Below, in pieces: positions 14,296-25,533 of a stretch of 64,000 bases of DNA; the stretch's first letter is position 1, and each line of letters opens with the position of its first letter. The DNA lies in assembly GCA_036925085.1 (NCBI GenBank), contig JAUPFP010000126.1:1-64000 (forward strand), given 5' to 3'. The notes below the pieces were generated by a model that did no database searches, was not told the origin of the DNA, and worked only from the letters and a program-made list of their open reading frames with translations. Origin of the DNA: Brachycybe producta. Its lineage: Eukaryota; Arthropoda; Diplopoda; Playtdesmida; Andrognathidae. The translations under genes and the position numbers were made by a program.

Positions 14296-17200
14296 GCATT
14301 ATAAAACTAAATCCGGAAGTGAGTTTAGCATTAAAGGGAAAGAAACCAGTTGTTGCTCTGGAAAGCACCATCATTACTCATGGAATGCCCTATCCAGATA
14401 ATCTCAAGTGAGAGCCGATGGCTACAGATTACAAAGTATGTTGCTTATAATTTAGCAATAATTCTACAATGTTCTGTATTCAATTCAAGCACTGCCATAG
14501 AAGTGGAAGCCATCGTTAGAAGAAACAGAGCAGTTCCAGCAACGATTGCTGTTTTTCGTGGTACAATTCACGTTGGTATGTATTTCGACTAAAGCTGGGC
14601 CTCCCTAAAGTGGTGTATTTGGCAAATATTTATGAAATTATGAAATGAGCCTCAGTGCGCAGCTAGGTTTTTGACACCCTGGAGCAAAAAGATGCAGTCC
14701 GCCCCCCCCCAAAAAATTTTTTTTAAAAAGTACAAATTCATAACTAAACGAAAAATTGGGGTTTAAATTTACAGAACCTGGTTAAAAAAAAACTTTTTTT
14801 TTTACTAAAAGTGCATTTTTTTTCTGGTTGCCTTACTAATTAATACTCTCCGCAACAAAACCTCCTGTGCCCCCTCGCAGTTGCGGGGTCTGCAGCCCCA
14901 AGCTACACCCGTGATAAGCCTAGACACTCCAGAGTTTCACACGCTATGAGACGCGCTCAATTTTGAGGTTTCTAAGTTGCTCAAATGGCTCTAGCAACCA
15001 AAGTGTAATTCAAAACATTCTGAAATTATTTAATACCTGAAAGACATATAGATGATTACACATAGTGTTTCTTAAAGCTGAAAGATGTCCTTTTTTTCTA
15101 ACTACCTTAAGTTCTTCATTGACATCTTTCAGCTTCAATATAAATTTGGTGTGTTCTTTAATATGTTCTTTGGGTAAGAAGGAGTTTGGAATCATGTTTA
15201 AAATCGCCGTTTAGATGCTAGAGTTATTCGAGCAACTTTGGCACTGCAAAAAAATCGCCGTTTAGATGCTAGAGCTATTCGAGCAACTTTGGCACTGCAA
15301 AATTCACAATGTTTCATGGCATGTACGATTCTGGGGTGTCCACGACTTTCTAGGGACCTCATTTCATAACCATGTAAAAGCACGTGTAATATCAATTGCA
15401 TTATAGAAGCATGTAATAGGACTATCATAAAAGTATGGCAGTTATATTCTAGTTGTGATTATAGTAAACTATGTCATCAATCATAATCAATTCATGCCAG
15501 TATTGCAACGAATGTCATTTCTAACATTTTTTAATTACATGTGCTCCTGCATTGTTATTATAGCATATGTTATATACAGTATACACCTGCCTAATCGTTA
15601 AGAAGCTTGTGTGACGTCATTGAGTCCGATTGACGTATAATTTAGGCTTGTGCCATTTAGTCTGGTAGCAAAATTTTTCAACAATTTAAACAAAACGGTT
15701 CTTAATCAGACAAAAATGGCAACCCTAAGTTTTTTTTATCAATCCCTATGATGACACAAACTTCTTATGATGAGGCAGGTGCAGGTGCAGGTTTAAATGA
15801 GCTAAGGATGATTATATGATTGAATTAGACCAGTCATAAATATATCATACACATATATGAAAATATTTGTCATAAAAGAATGTTATGTAATTTGCTTTTG
15901 CAAATGTTGCAAAGTCATTTGCCTATCTTTAATAATTATAGACAATAAGCACAAAACATCACTTAAGTATGACTGTTTCGAATTTATGATCTTTTCTGTA
16001 ATGAGACCCTAGACGCATAACAAGTCATGTGAGAAAGGACACAATGCATTACTCTAAAGGGTCGATTCACACTATCCAGTCAAAGCGGAGTCTGGAAGAC
16101 TATGATAGAGATTTTCAACTGAAATCCAAATGCATTTAGAAAATCGGCGTTTAGACTCGCAACCACACTCACAGCATGATTTTCCACAGAAAAATTTGAA
16201 CAAACCATGACGGTACTTGCCAAATACACAACTCATGTAAGGCTAGCTTAACCAAATCCACCAGGCGGTAAAGTTATAATTCTATAATTTAGGCTTAGAA
16301 GAATCTTTGTTAAAATGTCTGGCTCAAGAGAAGGAAACCATCAAGATATCGAGAAGAGATCTAAGTGTTGCAATAGCTAAAGTAAAAGCCTTTAATCTGA
16401 TTTTACATAATATATAGAGAAAAAAATTACCATTTCTTTATTGTTCACGATTATGATACAGAAGTACAGCGGAGGTACAACAGTGTCCGCAACAATGTTA
16501 GTGGCTCATAAAGTTGGCATTCAAGTATTTGTGACTGGAGGAGTCGGAGGCGTTCACCGTGGAGCAAATGAAAGTGAGATTATTTTGCAAACATACTCGA
16601 GTGTTGAATCTTTGCATGTTTAAGGTGGTGCATCAAACAGGGGCGGCCCTAAGGAGTAAAAAAAAAACCATTAAAATGCCTAGAACTCCACCCCATTTAA
16701 ATGCGATGATAAATTTCACTTGGTTCTAATTTTCATTTTTGCCTAAAATAAGCCAAAATGAAAGTTTTCGAAAAAATTTCATTTTATGGTAGAGGTTAGC
16801 CTTAGTTGGTTTTATATCGAATGATAAGTTGATAACATTTATGATAAATTCAATCAGAAAATCGCATTTCTCTTCTACTCTTAATATGGAGATACTGTAG
16901 ATATTGACTGACAATGAATCTATATTTTGAAATCTTCAGTGGTCAATAAAAGTCTCATTACAAAAAATCACCAAAATGTGAGTTATGATGTCTATGTTTG
17001 GGTTGTTGGATCGGGAGAGCGCAACATAGACTAAAGCTGACCATGAGAAGTAACCGATTCATTTAAATTTAATAAAATTCTGACGTGTTTAAACGTTTTT
17101 GTTGTTGTTTGTACAGCGTTATACACAGGCAGACAAAGCTTATATATATAATAACAATCGTCTAAATTATAGTTTCCGATATTCTTTCCTACATAGGTAT

Positions 17201-20200
17201 GGATATCAGCAGCGACTTAACCGAGCTCAGCAGAACTCCGGTTGCAGTCGTATCTTCCGGAATCAAATCCATCCTAGACATTGAAAAGACACTACAATAT
17301 TTGGTGAGATGCAAAGCACCATCAAATAAAACCTCTTAATAACATATAATCCTATATAATATACAAGTAAATAAAAGAAAAATGCTAATTTTTCTAATAA
17401 TTTTGTGTCCTGTTTGTTCGATATACCTTTATAATAGGAAACACAAGGCGTGTGCGTCCTCAGCTATGGACCAACAAAACAATTTCCATCATTTTTCGCT
17501 GTTAAAAGTGGTTACGAAGCGCCACACAATGTGGAAACTCCGCAGGCAGCTGCAAACATAATCTGTAAATATACAAACACAATTACAATTAATAAAATGA
17601 ACAAGTGTTTTCATGTTGGTTTTGCTACGTGCAAATGTTTTATTTTCGAGCAGCAAAGTGGTGTGAGTTTGGTGGCAACAGTGGTATCTTGTTGGCGGTT
17701 CCTCCGCCCGAAGACGAAGCGGTCGACGGAGCAATCGTAGAAACAGCAATCTGTGATGCTGTTGAAGAAGCAAGGTTGAATTAATCTATCTACATTTAAG
17801 ACAAGAAAATAAATTTTCTAGAGAAGAAAAAAAAAAAAGACAAAACATCAAAAACTTAACTCTTTTTCGATAAATTCAGGAAATTAAAAATAACAGGAAA
17901 CAATGTGACGCCTTTTTTACTTGCAAGAGTAAATGAACTTACACATGGCAAATCTTTAAAAGCTAGTATCCTTTTTTTCTTTTCTTGTTGCTTTACATTT
18001 TATTTGAATAAATCTAGCAACAACGACAACAATAACAAAATACTAAAACTTAACATAAAACGTAGACATGGCGCTGATTAAAAATAATGCGGACATCGGA
18101 AGCCAGATTGCAGTCAAGTTGGCTGAAGGAGGTCGGAAATAATTAACTTCGCCCACTCGGCAATCATGAGTTATTTATGGCTATTTTTAACCAGTTTCAA
18201 TCAATTCATCACTTATCTAGGAAACAAACAAAATCGGTATTTATCTTCAAGCAACAATCTTACTAAAGAAACTTCAACTGTGAACAGACCAGTAAGTAAC
18301 AATTTACATAAAGATAATTTAAGACAACTAAAGCATGTTTTCCCCCACTGTGATTATATGCATCAACTACATACAGGGTTGGGAAAAAATCATTATTACA
18401 TTTGAGCATTGGTTCAATCCTGATTGAACGTGTGCACAATATTATTGTGCGGTTGTTCAATTGTATTGAGCGAAAATTATTTTGCGAAGAATTAGATGCC
18501 TGTAGTCGCAGCTGTTGCAGGTGTAAAATTGAGTTAGTGATCATGTTTAGAATTAAAAAAGTATAATTATTTCGTGTAAAAAATAGCAAAGATTATTAAA
18601 GAATACGATATATATGTATTATGATATTCACAGTCTGTAAGGGTTGATTGTGTGGGTATAATTAATTAATTCCCTTGCCTAAAAAAACTCCAGTGAGGCA
18701 AAATAATTATTTAAATTATTTATTTAATATAACAAAACAAATAAAATGTATTAATATTAACAGCTGTTTAGTTTACAAAATATGAATAAATAATGGCATT
18801 TAAAAATATGATTAAATAACCAACAAAATACAAATGGAATTTCTTGCACATGGTCAAAAGGAAGTACAACTTCAACTCCAAAATGAAGTTAAACATGAAG
18901 TTAGGGTGTTCATGGAGTAGATTTCATGCAATACCAGATGATATGAAGTTAGATTATGAGATGCTGCTTAGGATGAAAGATGGTTGAAAATTGTTCATAC
19001 TATGCTGACATAGATGAACAGTTGAAAATATAGTTCACACATTGATGACTATTATAAAGCACAAAAGGCTACACAATAATGATGGTGTAATGATGTACAC
19101 CATGATGAAACAAAAGCAGTAAATAGTTCCTGCACTGATGGTTTTAAAAAGATGAATCTGGCCCACTACTTAACTGGCACCCTCACAGACTTCCAGAAGC
19201 AAGAATGAGTAAAAAAGAAGAAAATCCCAGCTCTTTATATACACTGGAACTAACCAAGAATGTTACCATGTGACCAACAGAAAAACATTCCAAAAGTAAA
19301 ATATTCAAAGGTTACAAATTAAATTATTACCTCACTGGAATTTGATTATGTCATAGTTATTCATGACACATGCCCCCTCTTTATTTCTAATTACATAATT
19401 GGAATTTATGACCTCACAAGTCTATTCATAATATCTAAGAACACTGAAATTCAAGCACTTGTAAAAAGTTGAATTGGTGTCTATTACTACATTTACATGA
19501 GAGAAATTAGTACAGCAAATCTTTTAGAGCTCTAGATAATAAATAAGTTGGATAACTTCATATGTAAACAGTTGAAAAAAGTAGGTAAACGAAAAAAAGC
19601 GCTATCATAATGGTTTTAGGTGGGGTTTTTTTTTGAAAAAAGCGACAAAAATCATTGCTCCCCAAATCAATTTTTGTCATGTGTTTGAATGTCAACCTAA
19701 TTTAGTAGATGCCTATAAACACTTCAAGAATTAGTAGTTTAATTTTATGTCGTTAAAAGTTTAGTGATTAATTTCTCTCATGTAAACGTAGTATATGTCG
19801 CATCCATTTGGCATAATTGTCCATTACACAAAATGTATGTCCATTTTCACGAAATGGACATAAATTGGTCTGATGAAAAACGCGAAATGAATGCGATATA
19901 CATGTATATGGTTGAGTTGTGTATTGTCTCTCTGGCGCGTCAACCAATTCGCACAACCCCAAGTTCTTGCAAAGTGCATTTAGCAATTAAAAAACGTTTC
20001 AGTTGTTGAATTTAAAATGGAATCCCTCCAAGTTTCCTTATCGAATTTGAATCTTAACCGTCAACCAATTTACAAATTTACGTAGTGATAAGTTGCACTG
20101 CCAAGTAGACAATCAAATTACAATTACTGCATAATAGTTCATTTTAAACTTTTAATCACAGTGGTACTCTGTGGCTATATTATCTATTAATATGGATTAT

Positions 20201-20276
20201 TTTTTAATTATCTTAGGTAGTTATTGGTGGTTCAAATGCGGATCTTTTAGTCAAATTAACTCGGGATCAAGTAAAG
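14296..20276 (+). CDS. Pseudouridine-5'-phosphate glycosidase (PsuG family), 11 exons, partial
   Basis: Exons: 14296-14407, 14490-14575, 16293-16381, 16462-16573, 17197-17303, 17438-17564, 17654-17774, 17880-17965, 18066-18131, 18221-18291, 20217-20276. All junctions are AG/GT and every splice phase joins in one frame, giving about 345 residues. The enzyme splits pseudouridine 5'-phosphate into uracil and ribose 5-phosphate, reversibly, in pseudouridine breakdown. Diagnostic motifs appear in family order: [93 protein letters not shown] and [13 protein letters not shown]. These include the Glu, Lys, Asp, Lys and Asn positions known as active-site residues in bacterial PsuG. Missing: the start exon, since 14296 follows a clear poly-T acceptor and begins in phase. 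The donor of exon 9 (GTCGGA) is weak, but the phase fits. The last two exons form a linker and a kinase start (separate entry). Confidence 0.93.
15201..15302. repeat. 51-bp tandem duplication
   Basis: Two adjacent copies start at 15201 and 15252. Each begins AAATCGCCGTTTAGATGCTA and ends GCAACTTTGGCACTGCAAA. They are nearly identical, with one clear substitution (GAGTTATTC versus GAGCTATTC). Confidence 0.9.
15585..15780. mobile_element. CRE-bearing MITE, copy 1 (intronic)
   Basis: Inverted ends: the left end CCTGCCTAATCGTTAAGAAG pairs with the right end read in reverse (CCTGCCTCATCATAAGAAG). Just inside the left end is AAGCTTGTGTGACGTCA. The right arm has lost the exact CRE word. The internal part shares GGCTTGTGCCATTTAGTCT with the copy at 32753. 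Length is about 195 bp with no coding capacity. Confidence 0.75.
18292..20216 (+). other. Glycosidase intron 10
   Basis: A 1.9-kb intron with an imperfect hairpin at about 18422-18462, an inverted-repeat-bounded stretch (next entry) and a short hairpin at about 19837-19863 (TATGTCCATTTT and AAATGGACATA arms). No exon was recognised. The open frames here are short and AT-rich. Confidence 0.65.
18685..19345. mobile_element. Possible inverted-repeat element in intron 10
   Basis: ACTCCAGTGAGGCAAAATAA on the left corresponds to the reverse of TTATTACCTCACTGGAATT on the right. Inside are repetitive ATGAAGTTA motifs and a TATA-like CTCTTTATATACACTGG. This could be a MITE or an LTR-like remnant. The family was not recognised and the ends are approximate. 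Confidence 0.4.
20217..20276 (+). CDS. First segment of a PfkB-type (pseudouridine kinase) domain
   Basis: Exon 11 starts in phase 0 after the Ser/Thr/Asn-rich linker of exon 10 (18221-18291, ending STVNRP with a GTAAGT donor). It reads [20 protein letters not shown] and ends at a GTAGGA donor. V-V-I-G-G-S/T-N-x-D is the usual first strand of PfkB sugar kinases. A glycosidase-linker-kinase fusion is the established architecture of the eukaryotic bifunctional pseudouridine-metabolising proteins. The kinase should need about 280 further residues, including a GGVGxN segment and a D-T-x-G-A-G-D motif. I found neither on the plus strand to the window end, so the gene may have remote exons, be truncated, or continue beyond the window. 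Confidence 0.75.
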
Positions 20277-23182
20277 GTAGGACAATAAACATTAAATATC
20301 ACAATTGATTTGATGATGATAACTTTGGCCATAGACCTAAGTTATAATTTCTAGGCACTATAGCTAAATTATCTTTAAACCAGACGTGTTACATTTAATG
20401 GCTCTAAAACTTAAATGCATTTGATGTAGTTTTTTTTAAACAATTTCTAAAAACCTGTTTTTTATTTGCCGAGTGCGTTTTCTACCAAGTGAAAGATTGA
20501 TTTAAATGGTTTAATTCTTCATTAAAATCAACTTTATCATTGCTTTAAATCGACCGATTTTTTTTTATTAAAATCAATTAAATCATTGATTTAAATTTGA
20601 TTTACATGTATATCACAATGTTTTATCACACACTACAAGCTAAGAATGGGCTTCTAAACGTCATAGTTAATAAACCCCGATTCTATTTTTTTTAGTAAAT
20701 GGTTAGACACACTTCTAGTGTAAAAATCAAGTACGCACTCTACAATTAAGTTGATCTAAGCAGTTATTCCTATTTCTCTGAAAGGTAAATTTTTCATGAA
20801 AGGGACTCAATTTTACAGAAAAAATAATTGGACCAATTTCGACGTTTGCTAGAAATTCTAGTAATAAACTTGTAACTGAAATCACATTTTCATCTTTGAG
20901 AAGAAAGATTTTAATAAAAAAAATTCTCTGGCTAAAAATATAAATACACATTCAAATCTCTTTCTGAAAACTGTTACAAGATTGAGAATCATCGACAGTT
21001 TCAATTTCTCAGTTTTTATAACTTTATAAATACATTTATGATTTGACAGAAGATTAAATTTCCAATTTTCTTAATTATATTGAAGTTTTCATTTTCAAAC
21101 TGATAATAAATGTTTACTTTCGGAAATATTACCATAAAATACTCATGAACAACATTTAGTAACAAATGTTTTAACTAAACCTGGTAATTTTTAAACTTCA
21201 CTTTTTTTTTTTGCTATGTTCTTGAAAATATATATTGATAATTTAACAAATTTACAAAGAAGGATCCTTATGTTATTCAATTAAAACACCAATCAAACTA
21301 TCGAAAAAATGCTCTAAGTTGCATCTTTGATTCATAACCAAAAAAAACATCACTTTTAAATTTGAAATAATCCCTCTGCCCCCCCACCAAAAAAAAACAA
21401 TGCTTAGATTTTATTAATAAATTCATAACAATTTGAATTTATTCAAAATTGTTATCTGTTTTTCTATCTATATTTCTGACGTGAGATCAACTTTGTTTTT
21501 GTTGCAAAAATAAGAATCAAACACCTACAATGATATTCTTGTGCATTTCGACAACAAATCAATACACGATAAATAAGCAAGATATTGAACAGTTTTGCAT
21601 TTACTTTGATATAAATAGTAATACAATTTTTCAATTCATATACAATTGTAATTATGAATGGTAAAAAGGATAAGAGAATTTTTTTGGGTAAAGAAACCAA
21701 TATATATATTACTGTATATAATTTTTTATAGAACTAAATAACAACATCCCTGGATATTTGTTTTCCTCTTCAACCTGAAATGAATATTTTGTTTTCTAGA
21801 CAATACAGAATATCTACACTACTTTTGAAAACTAACAGAACTATGCTGTTTGATAAATAATTATTAGGCACTGAATTATAATCAGCATTATACCATGTTT
21901 CAACATAACATTTTGGTTGACAAGATGAAGCACAGCATAATTATACAGAGTATTCTGAAACGGCCGTTATTCTATTCCAAAGGGTACATCATCTATTGAA
22001 CTACATTAGATACGGTACCATTAATTAGGGATTTGGAGGACTTCTGAGGCATTTTCAATTTGAAAGAAGACATTCTAATTTTTCAGCCTTTTCTCTTGGG
22101 GTTTCTTCGGAACAATTTAGATTTTTGGAACTTACAATTTTGTTTTTATTAATCACGGAAGCAGCAGAAAATATCTTCATTTTTATTTGAAAAATGACTA
22201 TAAAATGGCCTGTGGCAGAGGGACATGACTCCAATAGCAGCATGCGAAACGCATTTTCAGATGACTTAAGGCCTTTTCAGGAGATTTTAAGACATGTGGT
22301 TTTTTAAGCAATTTAAATAATGCAGTCCTTTGTATTTCTCAGTATTTTTAGGACTTTTTACAATTAACACAATATTACATATTGTTAAGTACTTCAAGGG
22401 CATTTTCAAAACATTATGAATTTTAGCATTGTTTAAAATGGAAAGTCGTTTATCTTTTGGGAAGATTTCTTGAGATACTTAATAGATTTGTAAAATTCAT
22501 AAATAATTTAGAACTGCTGAATATTTCCAAAACCATTTATCTAATTTTTAATTTAAAAAAAAAGTACAAAAACATGCGAGATTTTGACATATCCGTATTT
22601 GGCAATAGTACTGAATGTAATGTAGTTCAAAAGTTGACCTAGTTCATAAAACCAGTTTCTGAGTAATCTGCAAAATCATTTCAACAGTACATATGTTACA
22701 GGCAAAGTTTCAATGTTTAGAGTATTTTATTTTACCAAATGTCTAGTTGCTGTAATTAGACAGAATAATTTAATTATTACAAACTATTGAATAGTTCACA
22801 AGTTTTACTTAAAATTTTGCTTGTAACATAATACAATAATAATAATATAGATCTATATAGTTGCTAATCATTATGGAGTTATGCTCCGTGCTAATATATT
22901 CTATTATCTCTTGTTTAAGTTATATCACAATCTTTAGACCTGCTGGTGCTCTGGCATAGGCCTACATGTTTTCAATGTCCCTTTCCTTCTTGAAGGTCTC
23001 TTAAAACTGATTTTGGCTCGCTAAATTCTAGCTACACAGTGGCATGATGCATTTTACACAAAACGATACAGACACACAAACATACATTGTAAGTACTGTA
23101 TTATGTGACAGACTGTGTGATAGTAATAGTAAACTGACAGTCTGTCACACACACACCTACACACATTCAATCTATCTTTATC
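20277..23182. other. Gene-free AT-rich stretch
   Basis: No exon of the expected kinase and no other coding frame was seen. It holds A- and T-runs and a fragment at about 22210-22260 (GTGGCAGAGGGACATGACTC...GCAGCATG). That fragment belongs to the same family as the hairpin element at 44370-44474. Confidence 0.55.
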
Positions 23183-23478
23183 ATTGTTTCCACTCAGACT
23201 CATAAGTCTTTAAACATTTCCACTGCAACATGTTGCAGCCATAAGCAAGTGAACATTTTCTGAGATCTTCAAAGGAAAGGGGAGTTTTTTCTCTTTCTGC
23301 AAATTGGTTTAGACGTTTGAAAGAAATGTATTGCTCTTGGTGTGAGCCACTTGCAACATGAGCCCATAAACATTTTAATCGTTTTTGCACGAATTTTTGA
23401 GTCTATAAACAAAGTATTTGTGTCAAGGTCATGTCGCAGACTCATGTATACAGACTCATAAGTCTGAGTGGAAACATA
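23183..23478. mobile_element. MITE with palindromic ends, copy A
   Basis: The left end at 23186 (GTTTCCACTCAGACTCATAA) is repeated inverted at 23452-23475. Each end also contains the internal near-palindrome AGACTCATAAGTCT, so the ends can fold on themselves. Length is about 296 bp. No transposase. Confidence 0.8.
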
Positions 23479-23497
23479 CCAATACAACCTGTCAGAA

Positions 23498-23785
23498 GGT
23501 ACGTTTCTACTTAAAACTCATGTGTTGTATACACGAGTCTACAACATGACCTTAACAAAAATGCTTTGTTTACAGACTCAATAATGTTGCAAAAGCAATT
23601 AAAATGTTCCTGGGCTCATGTTACATGCGCCTTCTCCATCATGAAAAAAATTCATGTTTGCTCCTAAAAATGCACATAAAAAGAAAAAGACGAGTCAGCA
23701 TTTTATATACATAAGAATAAACTGTGCACTTCTGTATATTTTGATAAAAAATTTTACAGACTCAAGAGTACAAGTGGAAACGATG
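23498..23785. mobile_element. MITE copy B, adjacent to copy A
   Basis: A diverged relative of the preceding element only about 20 bp away. Its left end ACGTTTCTACTTAAAACTCA pairs with the inverted right end near 23760-23782 (CAAGTGGAAACG). The two share internal words such as CATGACCTTAACAAAAATGC versus the reverse complement inside copy A. Confidence 0.65.
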
Positions 23786-24420
23786 CTAAACACATGACTA
23801 TTTACTATCAGGCATGTCACGTACACTCTGCCACAATGTCAAACATACAACCCAATATGTCTCGTCACACACGCACACTTCCAGTCTGTCAGATACATCT
23901 GTCAGGATGTCACACCTATACAAACATGACTGCCACTGCACCTGACCGCAGACCTTACAAGTTAGGCATCTTTGAAAAAAAAAACAGAATTTATCTTCAC
24001 AGCTGTATGTTTTTTAAAACGATATTTTCAGTATTTACATTTACTTCAAACATACCATATTGAAAAATATGGAATGCTTTAAAACAAAACAAAAAATGCA
24101 GTCCAGTTGGTGCACCAGTCCGATCTCACAATTGTCACAATATTTATATAAAACAAAATTTTCTCTTCTGACTGCCATGACAAAAGTACCCTCCCCCATG
24201 CATCTGTACTAAAAACTACACTTTGTATACCATGGGTGTATGCTTCTTTTTTTTCCCCGAATATTTATCATTGGGTTTATAGCAGCTAATCTATACATAT
24301 GTTGTAACTATGTACGCAAGAACCTCTAAATTCTAAGCCTGTGTTCTGCGGGTCTCAATTCATTCTACAACCGAGAAAATCCCTAGGCTTCATTTATAAA
24401 GCGCGTAATGCGCAAACGCC
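23786..24420. other. 3' flank of the tetraspanin gene
   Basis: CA-rich, low-complexity-leaning DNA (repeated CATACA and TCTGTCA motifs) followed by AT-rich sequence. It probably includes the tetraspanin 3' untranslated region on the minus strand, but I could not fix a polyadenylation signal. Confidence 0.5.
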
Positions 24421-25533
24421 TTATGTATGCGTCATTTCCTTCAACTCCACGTCATTGTTGTTGCCATTCGAACTAGTCTTCTTGTCAAACAGAAGTAAAT
24501 GATTGACCGAAGGATCCGTCAAAGAGTTTAAATGATGTCCGAGATTGTCGATGGTGACACTATTCTTATGTTGGCTGCTTGGCGAATGCAATCCCAAAGA
24601 CATAAGTTCGGGGAAGGCTGGCATGTCGCTCTGTAACACTTTAATCTTCTGTATCATCTCTTTAATCTCATAACGTAAGATACCTAAGAAACATAACTTT
24701 AGGAAGGCAATAACGCAGTAGCCCAGCACAAAGAGTACGTCGGCACTGTGCTGCATCCAGTTCTGAATGGCACCGACACATCCTTCGACAGCAACCCTTT
24801 CGACAGACTGCAAAGATGAGGAAGACTGGACACACGACACTTCAGACATCTGTTCCAATGACGATGAAGAATAAGGCCCATTAGAGGAGGATAAGGAAGA
24901 GGAAAAGGAGGTGGTGGTGGTGAAGCTATCACTACGGTTACTATTAGCATTTTGATAAACGACTTTTGTTTCCGGATTAAAGTCTGCTTCAAAGTCTATA
25001 GACACGCAGCAGCTGCTTGGCACAAACGAAGATCCGTTGGCCATCAGAAGTGCCCACCGAGTACCGTTATAGTCTCTCGGACTATGAACACCGCAACATT
25101 GCATCTGTTGTTGCAGTTGATCCCAATCGGCTGTAAACCGCGGATTGTGTCCGTAATCGTCTTGAAGACGAGCCCACAGTGAAACGGGCAAACTGTGTGT
25201 GATACTGTTGAAGAAGAAAATCCATACGACACCAACTAAGATATCACCGACAAGAAGAAACAAAATACTCAGCCAGTAAACGTTTAACCATTTTTCATTT
25301 AAGCGCAAAGCACCATAACATCCGATGGCCTGAAGTAGTCCAGCCTGAGCCAAAAGTGCCAGATAGGCATAAATGAACGTCGGATGATACATTGGAACTG
25401 GCACAAATTTAGATCGTAAATCTGTAAGCACAACTGTAGCCGTGATGACAAAGATTACAACGCCCAAAAACAGCACGACATTGCAAGTGTAAATCCATAG
25501 ACGGTAATACCTCATAGCTTTCTGGAGGAGCAT
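24421..25533 (-). CDS. Tetraspanin, intronless frame of 370 residues
   Basis: A four-pass membrane scaffold protein. Predicted membrane helices lie at residues about 12-36, 52-76, 84-108 and 264-288. Between helices 3 and 4 is a large extracellular loop with the defining CCG motif at 146-148, a second Cys pair in SSCC (175-176), and single Cys at 234 and 252. These would form the usual disulphides. The loop carries a Ser/Thr/Asn-rich insert (about 196-245), longer than in most family members, and several N-x-S/T sites. The cytosolic tail is about 80 residues and ends ELKEMTHT. I start it at MLLQKAMRYYRLW because the helix-1 context begins there. The frame stays open upstream to 25887, but that part is a translated trinucleotide repeat (His and Trp/Arg runs). 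The subfamily is not assigned. Confidence 0.92.
   Translation of the reverse strand: MLLQKAMRYYRLWIYTCNVVLFLGVVIFVITATVVLTDLRSKFVPVPMYHPTFIYAYLALLAQAGLLQAIGCYGALRLNEKWLNVYWLSILFLLVGDILVGVVWIFFFNSITHSLPVSLWARLQDDYGHNPRFTADWDQLQQQMQCCGVHSPRDYNGTRWALLMANGSSFVPSSCCVSIDFEADFNPETKVVYQNANSNRSDSFTTTTSFSSSLSSSNGPYSSSSLEQMSEVSCVQSSSSLQSVERVAVEGCVGAIQNWMQHSADVLFVLGYCVIAFLKLCFLGILRYEIKEMIQKIKVLQSDMPAFPELMSLGLHSPSSQHKNSVTIDNLGHHLNSLTDPSVNHLLLFDKKTSSNGNNNDVELKEMTHT

Larger units (their letters stand above)
14576..16292 (+). other. Glycosidase intron 2 with inserted repeats
   Basis: The 1.7-kb intron between the second and third recognised exons. It contains a poly-C run near 14702, an element-like stretch at about 14650-14925, a 51-bp tandem duplication (15201-15302), a TGACGTCA-bearing MITE (15585-15780), one member of a dispersed family (about 15816-16010), and at 16060-16074 the 15-mer GGTCGATTCACACTA. 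That 15-mer also ends the element at 51966-52354. No extra exon was seen. Confidence 0.7.

Noticed and set aside
16058-16080. tRNA B-box-like GGTCGATTC
   Set aside because: No matching acceptor stem, anticodon arm or A box nearby. The word is instead the end of a repeat element.
17450-17773. Continuous frames running through the intron between glycosidase exons 6 and 7
   Set aside because: Family motifs require splicing (donor at 17565, acceptor before 17654) with a frame change. The unspliced frames lose the LLAVPPPED segment.
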